Below are positions 1-5,548 of a DNA stretch of 5,548 bases, in pieces. Below the pieces are notes generated by a model that was not told the origin of the DNA, made no database searches, and saw only the letters and a program-made list of their open reading frames with translations. How positions within the stretch are numbered: position 1 is the stretch's first letter; each line of letters starts with the position of its first letter. Source of the DNA: an uncultured Erysipelotrichaceae bacterium (lineage in GTDB: Bacteria > Bacillota_I > Bacilli_A > Erysipelotrichales > Erysipelotrichaceae); NCBI GenBank assembly GCA_902795875.1, contig CADBND010000206.1, positions 1 to 5,548 on the forward strand, in the 5' to 3' direction. Position numbers and translations under genes: made by a program.

Positions 1-3000
1 ACCCTGAATTCCGTTGCCAGTGAGCGATAGAGATCGATATTGGTCATGCGATAGCCACGCGAAGCCATCTCATAGCAGACTTCAAGGGTATCGAAGATAT
101 CCTTCTCTTTCTTGTTTGCCTCTCTGGCGTTGATCTTCTGCCTGAGTTCCATCATCCTGGCATAGATGCCGTCCGCATCCTTGACCATCGTTGTGATCTC
201 ATAGGCATCGCAACGTAGTGAGAAATAGGAAACATAATAGTATTCCGGATGATAGACCTTGAACCAGGCAACACGGACCGCCATGATACAATAAGCCACC
301 GCGTGCGCCTTCGGGAACATGTATTTGATCTTCTTGCAGGATTCGATATACCACTTCGGTACTTCGTGTTCCAGCATCTTGGTCTCTTCTTCGGGTGTCA
401 GGCCCTTGCCCTTACGGACATGTTCCATGATATTGAAAGAATCCAAAGGTTCCAGTTTGTATCCCAGCAATGTCGACATGATATCGTCACGACATCCTAT
501 GACATCGGCCAGTCGGATACCCGAACGGATCAGTTCCTGAGCATTGCCACGCCAGACATCCGTACCGTGGGACCGACCGGAGATCTGTACCAGTTCCGAA
601 AAGACGTGGGGTCTTGTCTCTTCGATCGTATTCCGGGTATTGAGCGTTCCAAATTCCGGAAGTCCGGCTGCACCGGTCTCTTCCTTGTAATTGGGATTGG
701 TGATATTGAGTGCCTTCGTAGAATAGAAAAGTGAAAGAACTTTCGGATCGCTCATCGGGATCGTTTTGACATCGATACCGGAAATGTTTTCAAAAAGACG
801 CATCGCCGTAGGATCGACGTGTCCCAATATATCGAACTTCAGAAGGTTGTCTGAAAAGTCATGATATTCAAAATGGGTCGAACGCCAGGCTGCATCCTTA
901 TCGTTGGCGGGATACTGGATCGGAGTGACATCTTCGATCTCCATATCATCAGGCAATACGACGATGCCTCCGGCATGCTGGCCGGTGGTACGTTTGACAC
1001 CTTCACATCCTGATGCCAGTCTCTGGCGCTGTGCTCTGGACATATTGGTGATGCCTTCATCTTCACAATAGCCGGATACATAACCGAATGCGGTCTTTTC
1101 TGCGACAGTAGAGATCGTACCGGCCCGGAATACATTCTCTTCTCCGAAGATCTCTCTGGTAAATAAATGAGCCTTAGGCTGGTAATCGCCTGAGAAGTTA
1201 AGATCGATATCCGGGATCTTGTCCCCATTGAAACCTAAGAAGGTCTCAAACGGGATATTCTGTCCATCCCCCTTCATCCGGCTTCCGCAATCCGGACAGT
1301 CCTTATCGGGAAGGTCATAACCGGATGCCACATCATCCATCCAGATCAGTTTGTGACATTTCGGGCAGATATAGTGCGGCGGAAGCGGATTGACTTCCGT
1401 GATATCCGACAGGGTTGCAACAAGGGAAGAACCGACTGATCCTCGTGAACCGACGATATAGCCATCGTCATTGGAACGTTTGACCATCAGATGACATACA
1501 AAATAGATGACACCGTAACCGTTGCCGATGATGGAATTGAGTTCGACCTCGATACGCTTCTCTATGAATTCCGGAAGGGCCTCGCCATAAAGCTTATGAG
1601 CATTGTAATAGACAAATTCCCGCAAATATTCATCAGCAGAAATGACATCGTATCTTTCCGTGAACGGTTCTTCGACGATCCGGCATTTTCTTGCGACCGC
1701 GATCGCGTCGGTGATCTTCGGCGGACGCAATTCACTGGAAAACGGTGAAATATTCTCACACATGTCAGCGATCTTATTGGTGTTGGTGATGACCATATCC
1801 TTTACAAGTTTTTCATCATCGAGCCACTCAAATGCATCCAGCATCTCTCTGGTATTCAGGTAACGTTGATCGGGTGTGACCTGCTTTGCCCTCTTTTCCT
1901 TGTCATAAAGATAGAGCGGATGATGGGCGCCGCCGATCGCCTGTGCCGTGATATAGACATCGCGCAGGATCTTCTCATCCTTGCGTACGAAATGGACATC
2001 TCCAGTCGCAACGATGATCTTGTTTTGTCTCTTTGCTTCGTCGATGATGTCTTTCAGATAATGCTTCAGTCTCTCCTTATCGAAAAGCTGCCTGTCTTCG
2101 TAAAGGAAGCGGTAATTCTCCAAAGGCTGTATCTCGATATAGTCGTAGAAGGATATGGCTTTCGCCAGTTCTTCTTTCGATCTGGTGGAAGCGATCTCGA
2201 AGACTTCGCCATTGAAACAGGCGGATCCGATAAGCAGATCCTTGCGGTGTTCATTGATCGTTTCTTTGAAGATACGCGGTTCCGCGATGAATTCTGAATT
2301 GGCGTCTTTTGTATTGGCCTTGCCAAAGACGGCCAAAGTCTTGGTATTGGAAATGGAAACCAGTTTGAACAAATCTTTCAGGCCATCCTTATTCCGACAG
2401 AGGACAGTGGTGTGGAAAGCTCTGTTTTTAATGAAAGCTTCATCATCCTGAAAATCCCTGAGATCGTTTAATGTGACGACATTCTTCCTGGCCAGGTCTT
2501 TCAACATGAAATTGAAGACCTGCGAGAGCACTTCCGCATCGTAATCCGCTCTGTGAGCGACATCTTCATCGTAAGGAATACTATAGGCACGGCACATGTT
2601 GCCCAAACGGTAAGCCCTTCTGTTTTTCAGCAGGGAACGGGAAAGATCAAGTGTATCGATGACCGGATTGGTGAGTTTGGGCTCTCCGATCCTTTCCAGT
2701 TCCGAATTCAGGAAACCGTAGTCAAAAGCAGCGTTATGCGCGACCAGAACTCTTCCTTTTATGAAATCCAGGATCTCATCCTTGCATTGTGCAAATGTCC
2801 GGGCACCCCGGAGATTCTCTTCGGTAATATGTGTCAGATTCTTGATGTTTGCGGAGACATCGATCAAAGGTTTGACGAAAAAGTCTTTTCTTTCCACGAC
2901 CGTGCCTCTTCGCATCAAAACAGCGCCGAATTCGATGATGTAGTCGTATCTTGTGGAAAGGCCGGTCGTCTCCAGGTCAAAGACGACGTATTCACTGTCC

Positions 3001-4181
3001 GCCAGTGTATCATCTGTCGAATTGTATACGATGTTTAGGGTCGGATAGACCATATTCATCTCGCAACCGTAAAGGATCTTGAAATCCGGTTTGTTTTCGC
3101 CGGCTTTCTTCATGATCCCCTTATAGGTCATCTGTGCTTCATGGAAACCCTGCAGACAAAGATGATCCGTGATGGCAACAGCTCTGTGTCCCATTTGATA
3201 AGCCGCATTTACGACTTCTGTGGGAGAAGATACGCCATCCATTTCCGAGAGCTTGGTATGTATATGCAGTTCCACCCTCTTTTCCGGTTCATCATCATGA
3301 AGAGAGTCGTCCACTTCAATGAATTCGATCTGATCGGGCTGGAAGACGATATCGTTGATAAAAGTATCAAAGACTGTCTTTCCATAGAAACAGGCATAAC
3401 GGCCTTCTTTGTTTTCCTTGAGTTTATCTTTCGTAAAACGGTTGTTTTCGATCACTTTGACAAACATAGCGTTGTCTTCATCCTTGACATAAAGAGTCTG
3501 TATGATCGAATTGTTTTTCGTGGTGATCTCATCAACTTTAAAGATCTGTCCCGTGAATTTGATATTGTACATCGAATCGACGATGTCATCGATCTTCAAT
3601 TCGGTATAGGTTCTGTTTTTCCGGTAATTGTTTTGCGGTCTGGGTGAATCATTATTCTGTGAATAGGAAGGTCTATAATCCGAAGCGCTTTTGGGAAGCG
3701 GTGCTACTTCTTCAATCTCGGGTTCCTTTTCATCTTTCAGTTTCATCGAGATCTCTTTCCGATAACCGAGATCATAAAAATAGAGCTTGAGTTCATCAAA
3801 AGATCTAAGATCCTGTTCGTATTCATCATCCGAATCATAGGAAAGGATGAAGCCCTCATCGCCTACAACAGGAACACAGGTCTTAAAACCGTTATTTTCA
3901 CTCCGGTATCCGTCCAGATAGAGATTGATATCCTTGATCGGCAGATCCTGATCCTTTGCCTTTATATAGAGCTTGACCTTTTCAAAGCCGAGTTCCCTGA
4001 AATAATTCCGGCAATCGGTATAGATCGAAAAAGGAAGCACGTTCCGGCATTCCGCCTTGATCACAAGCAGCCCTGTAGATTTTCTTAAAAGGACATCCAA
4101 AACCTTAAAATCGGCCAGATAAGCGGCCTTTTCATCGTTGTATTCATACTTGGAGATGATGTCTTTTATATTGAAACTCAT
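1..4181 (-). CDS. polC: DNA polymerase III alpha subunit, PolC type (3' end outside window)
   Basis: Replicative polymerase of low-GC Gram-positives, with its own 3'-5' proofreading exonuclease. 1393 residues are visible; by comparison with the ~1437-residue B. subtilis protein about 70-75 C-terminal residues are missing. Order: N-terminal domain (1-145, with LPFSIY near 50); polar, probably disordered linker (150-190); OB fold (about 195-290); PHP domain opening at 303 with ELHIHT (H306, H308), AITDH (H340), resuming after the exonuclease to VATGDVHF (H730); inserted DEDDh exonuclease with FDLETTG (D402, E404), AHNAAFD (D487), and HRADYD (H543, D548). Polymerase: GSRGSVGSS (911-919), zinc cysteines C939, C942, C962 and C965, catalytic PDIDLNFSG (D991, D993) and KFDILGH (D1117), KYMFPKAHA (around 1288). 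All catalytic residues are intact. Start chosen from the ATGA overlap with rnc. Compared from memory with B. subtilis, there are two insertions (about 617-634 and 825-848) and unusual residues at 1122, 1180-1186 and 1203. Confidence 0.98.
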   Translation of the reverse strand, partial: MSFNIKDIISKYEYNDEKAAYLADFKVLDVLLRKSTGLLVIKAECRNVLPFSIYTDCRNYFRELGFEKVKLYIKAKDQDLPIKDINLYLDGYRSENNGFKTCVPVVGDEGFILSYDSDDEYEQDLRSFDELKLYFYDLGYRKEISMKLKDEKEPEIEEVAPLPKSASDYRPSYSQNNDSPRPQNNYRKNRTYTELKIDDIVDSMYNIKFTGQIFKVDEITTKNNSIIQTLYVKDEDNAMFVKVIENNRFTKDKLKENKEGRYACFYGKTVFDTFINDIVFQPDQIEFIEVDDSLHDDEPEKRVELHIHTKLSEMDGVSSPTEVVNAAYQMGHRAVAITDHLCLQGFHEAQMTYKGIMKKAGENKPDFKILYGCEMNMVYPTLNIVYNSTDDTLADSEYVVFDLETTGLSTRYDYIIEFGAVLMRRGTVVERKDFFVKPLIDVSANIKNLTHITEENLRGARTFAQCKDEILDFIKGRVLVAHNAAFDYGFLNSELERIGEPKLTNPVIDTLDLSRSLLKNRRAYRLGNMCRAYSIPYDEDVAHRADYDAEVLSQVFNFMLKDLARKNVVTLNDLRDFQDDEAFIKNRAFHTTVLCRNKDGLKDLFKLVSISNTKTLAVFGKANTKDANSEFIAEPRIFKETINEHRKDLLIGSACFNGEVFEIASTRSKEELAKAISFYDYIEIQPLENYRFLYEDRQLFDKERLKHYLKDIIDEAKRQNKIIVATGDVHFVRKDEKILRDVYITAQAIGGAHHPLYLYDKEKRAKQVTPDQRYLNTREMLDAFEWLDDEKLVKDMVITNTNKIADMCENISPFSSELRPPKITDAIAVARKCRIVEEPFTERYDVISADEYLREFVYYNAHKLYGEALPEFIEKRIEVELNSIIGNGYGVIYFVCHLMVKRSNDDGYIVGSRGSVGSSLVATLSDITEVNPLPPHYICPKCHKLIWMDDVASGYDLPDKDCPDCGSRMKGDGQNIPFETFLGFNGDKIPDIDLNFSGDYQPKAHLFTREIFGEENVFRAGTISTVAEKTAFGYVSGYCEDEGITNMSRAQRQRLASGCEGVKRTTGQHAGGIVVLPDDMEIEDVTPIQYPANDKDAAWRSTHFEYHDFSDNLLKFDILGHVDPTAMRLFENISGIDVKTIPMSDPKVLSLFYSTKALNITNPNYKEETGAAGLPEFGTLNTRNTIEETRPHVFSELVQISGRSHGTDVWRGNAQELIRSGIRLADVIGCRDDIMSTLLGYKLEPLDSFNIMEHVRKGKGLTPEEETKMLEHEVPKWYIESCKKIKYMFPKAHAVAYCIMAVRVAWFKVYHPEYYYVSYFSLRCDAYEITTMVKDADGIYARMMELRQKINAREANKKEKDIFDTLEVCYEMASRGYRMTNIDLYRSLATEFR
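4178..4181 (-). promoter_or_regulatory. ATGA stop-start overlap coupling rnc to polC
   Basis: The polC start ATG (4181-4179) and the rnc stop TGA (4180-4178) share two bases in the sequence ATGA. The bases before it on the minus strand (GGAAAAACTGGCACAGAT) hold no well-placed Shine-Dalgarno motif; the nearest purine run, GGAAAAA, is too far upstream. This layout is typical of termination-reinitiation, in which ribosomes finishing rnc begin polC. The overlap is seen directly; the coupling is inferred. Confidence 0.75.
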
Positions 4182-4858
4182 ATCTGTGCCAGTTTTTCCA
4201 ATGCATTCTTGGCTGCATTCTTCTGTGCCTGCTTCTTCGTGGAAGCGACACCATAACCATAAGTCAGTCCGTCGATCTTGACGGCCACCTTAAATTCAGG
4301 AGCGTTGTTCGGTCCATCTACCGCGACCGTTTCATAAACGATCGATTTGCGGGAATCAGCCTGGACATATTCCTGAAGCCTCGTCTTGTAGTCGAAGGTG
4401 CTTTCATCGACTTCCTTGATGTGTATGATCATCAGTTGGTCCAGAAGACGGTAGACGACCTCCAGTCCCTGATCGAGATAGACCGCTCCGATGAATGCTT
4501 CAAACATATCGGAAATGACCGAATCCCTGTCTCTTCCGCCGGTCTTTTCTTCGCCGATCCCCAGTTTCAGGAAGCGGTTCAGATCGTTTTCCCGGACGAT
4601 CTGAGCGAGCGCCTTCTCAGAAACGAGATTGGACCTTCTTGTGGACATCAGTCCTTCCGGAAGAGCCGGTTCGATCTTAAAAAGACGTTCCGCAGAATAG
4701 ATCTGCAATACGGCATCACCCATAAATTCCAGTCTTTCATTGTTGCCGATGGCGGCTTTATGTTCATTGACATAGGAAGAATGGATAAAAGCCTGTTCGA
4801 TCAGGTCTTTGTCCTTGTAAGGTATGTCATGTTTATCTAAAAAATCAAAAATACTCAT
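4178..4858 (-). CDS. rnc: Ribonuclease III
   Basis: Cytoplasmic, Mg2+-dependent, homodimeric endonuclease that cuts double-stranded RNA; it processes 30S rRNA precursor and trims structured or antisense-paired mRNAs. The protein is 226 residues, the length of the E. coli enzyme and slightly shorter than that of B. subtilis. The catalytic domain (about 1-150) carries the signature NERLEFMGDAVL at 40-51, giving E41, E44 and D48, and SDMFEAFIGAVYLDQG at 116-131, giving D117 and E120. These correspond to E. coli E38, E41, D45, D114 and E117, so the active site is complete. A double-stranded-RNA-binding domain follows (about 155-225), starting DYKTRLQEYVQ and ending in the basic helix STKKQAQKNAAKNALEKL. 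The ATG at 4858 is chosen because it gives the normal N-terminal length and follows the recG stop closely, although the ribosome site is weak. The TGA stop overlaps the polC ATG. Confidence 0.98.
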   Translation of the reverse strand: MSIFDFLDKHDIPYKDKDLIEQAFIHSSYVNEHKAAIGNNERLEFMGDAVLQIYSAERLFKIEPALPEGLMSTRRSNLVSEKALAQIVRENDLNRFLKLGIGEEKTGGRDRDSVISDMFEAFIGAVYLDQGLEVVYRLLDQLMIIHIKEVDESTFDYKTRLQEYVQADSRKSIVYETVAVDGPNNAPEFKVAVKIDGLTYGYGVASTKKQAQKNAAKNALEKLAQI

Positions 4859-4872
4859 AAAAACATTATACT
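4859..4872 (-). other. 14-bp recG-rnc intergenic gap with no clear Shine-Dalgarno site
   Basis: On the minus strand this reads AGTATAATGTTTTT and leads straight into the rnc ATG. The only purine-rich element is GAG, straddling the recG stop and 12 bases from the rnc ATG, which is far for a normal ribosome site. There is no room for a hairpin, so neither a terminator nor the cleavable 5' stem-loop through which E. coli RNase III autoregulates its own mRNA is present here. Read-through from recG is the simplest way for rnc to be expressed. Confidence 0.6.
4865..4870 (-). promoter_or_regulatory. Possible -10 box (TATAAT) directly upstream of rnc
   Basis: A perfect consensus hexamer TATAAT on the minus strand ends six bases before the rnc ATG, which would place the transcription start on the A of the start codon. 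With a 17-bp spacer the -35 position (4893-4888) reads AATAAA, a poor match to TTGACA, and there is no TG extension. It may be a chance match in an AT-rich gap, or a weak internal promoter that makes a leaderless rnc-polC message. Confidence 0.2.
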
Positions 4873-5548
4873 CTAGCTGATGAAGTTTTTATTTGCCATT
4901 TGAAAGATCAAGGCATAATAATCTCTGTATTTTTCATCATCCTTATTCTCATAGATCTGTTTCGCATCATCCCTTGCCGCATCGATGAAACGGGTGTCTT
5001 CGATCAGATTGCCCAATACGAAAGCCGGAATACCGCTCTGTCTGGTGCCGAGTATGTCTCCCGGCCCTCTTAGCTTCAGATCCTCATAGGAGATATCAAA
5101 ACCGTTATTTGACTTGCACAGGATATCCAGACGTTTCAGTACCGATTCATCCTTGTTTCCCGTAAGCAGATAACAGGTGCCCTCATGATCCGATCTTTGT
5201 ACCCTTCCCCGAAGCTGATGGATCTGGGAAAGACCGAAACGGTCCGCATCGTATATGATCATCATCGTCGCATTTTTTACGTTCACACCGACCTCTACGA
5301 CAGTCGTAGAGACAAGGACTTGCGTCTCATTTCGGTTGAAGCGCTCCATGATCTCGTCCTTTTCTTCGCTGCTCAAACGACCGTGCAGGAGATCAACTTT
5401 GTAGGGCATCAGAGCTTCCTTTAAGGCCTCATACAAGCCGTTCACATCCTTGGCATCGTAATTATCCGAACGTTCGATGGCTGCCGCTATGACATAGATC
5501 TGTCTTCCCTCATCAAGTTTTCTTTTTACGACGTCCATGATATCGACT
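4873..5548 (-). CDS. recG: ATP-dependent DNA helicase RecG, C-terminal part (5' end outside window)
   Basis: RecG is a superfamily 2 dsDNA translocase that remodels stalled replication forks and branch-migrates Holliday junctions and R-loops. Only the last ~224 residues are visible, the second helicase lobe plus the C-terminal region; the family is about 680-690 residues, so roughly two thirds lies beyond the right edge. The frame stays open to the edge, so the ATG at 5538 is internal, not the start. Numbering from that Met: a segment GRQIYVIAAAIE (11-22) matching the family's YVVCPLIEES region; LLHGRLSSEEK (50-60, motif IV region); VLVSTTVVEVGVNV (74-87, motif V); DRFGLSQIHQLRGRVQRS (99-116, motif VI); and LRGPGDILGTRQSG (156-169), the TRG translocation motif that couples ATP hydrolysis to movement. 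Motif VI has Gln where RecG normally has Gly (RVGR). The gene ends with TAG, 14 bases before rnc. The family call is secure. Confidence 0.97.
   Translation of the reverse strand, partial: VDIMDVVKRKLDEGRQIYVIAAAIERSDNYDAKDVNGLYEALKEALMPYKVDLLHGRLSSEEKDEIMERFNRNETQVLVSTTVVEVGVNVKNATMMIIYDADRFGLSQIHQLRGRVQRSDHEGTCYLLTGNKDESVLKRLDILCKSNNGFDISYEDLKLRGPGDILGTRQSGIPAFVLGNLIEDTRFIDAARDDAKQIYENKDDEKYRDYYALIFQMANKNFIS

Noticed and set aside
249..734. Plus-strand open frame of 161 codons
   Set aside because: It lies wholly antisense to the conserved PolC polymerase core, has no recognisable domain, and arises from the codon bias of the real gene.
839..1228. Minus-strand open frame of 129 codons in another frame
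   Set aside because: Overlaps the catalytic aspartates of PolC in a different frame; composition is that of a shadow frame, with no family resemblance.
3141..3647. Plus-strand open frame of 168 codons, the longest antisense frame
   Set aside because: Antisense to the PolC OB and PHP coding sequence; no recognisable motif or independent support. Frames at 1866-2297, 2553-3038 and 4421-4840 are rejected for the same reason.
1..4181. Use of TGA as tryptophan (Mollicutes code)
   Set aside because: The rnc frame ends on TGA exactly at the family's normal length, and the tryptophans read in PolC are all TGG, for example in DVWRGN and PKWYIES.
4859..4875. T-run after recG as a rho-independent terminator
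   Set aside because: Five T residues on the minus strand are present, but there is no GC-rich stem before them, and rnc starts at once.
1..5548. High density of GATC and GATATC words as a possible methylation or uptake signal
   Set aside because: They follow from strong use of ATC (Ile), GAT (Asp) and CTC/CTG (Leu) codons in coding sequence and show no regular spacing or extended consensus.
1..5548. A novel defence, mobile or accessory system
   Set aside because: Essentially every base is accounted for by recG, rnc and polC; no repeats, integrase, transposase, toxin or unknown gene is seen.

Overview
This window is an ordinary chromosomal housekeeping segment from a Bacillota (Firmicutes) bacterium. 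All genes lie on the minus strand, so transcription runs from high to low coordinates. The order is recG (3' part, entering at the right edge), rnc (complete) and polC (almost complete, leaving at the left edge). PolC, the Gram-positive replicative polymerase with an internal proofreading exonuclease, fixes the phylum. TGA is a stop codon (end of rnc), and the six tryptophans I read in PolC are all TGG, so this is the standard bacterial code and not the Mycoplasma code. GC looks like the mid-40s percent by eye, with a strong preference for ATC isoleucine codons. Erysipelotrichia is my best guess for the class, from divergent family-specific residues, but I cannot prove it here.

Layout: 5548-4873 encodes the last ~224 residues of the RecG helicase. 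Then come only 14 intergenic bases (4872-4859). Ribonuclease III occupies 4858-4178. PolC starts at 4181, its ATG overlapping the rnc TGA in an ATGA junction, and runs uninterrupted for 1393 codons to the left edge; about 70-75 C-terminal residues should lie outside. No stretch over 300 bases is without a gene, and I see no RNA gene, mobile element, repeat array, CRISPR or terminator.

The spacing suggests one transcription unit joining fork rescue/recombination (RecG), dsRNA processing (RNase III) and replication (PolC). In Bacillus subtilis recG and rnc stand at opposite ends of one chromosomal cluster, with fatty-acid genes between and smc-ftsY after, while polC is elsewhere. This window therefore shows a compacted, rearranged version.

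I found no undescribed system. The points worth a second look are the gene order with its ATGA coupling, a perfect -10 hexamer whose predicted start is the A of the rnc ATG, a Gly-to-Gln change in RecG motif VI, and several insertions and substitutions at normally conserved PolC sites.
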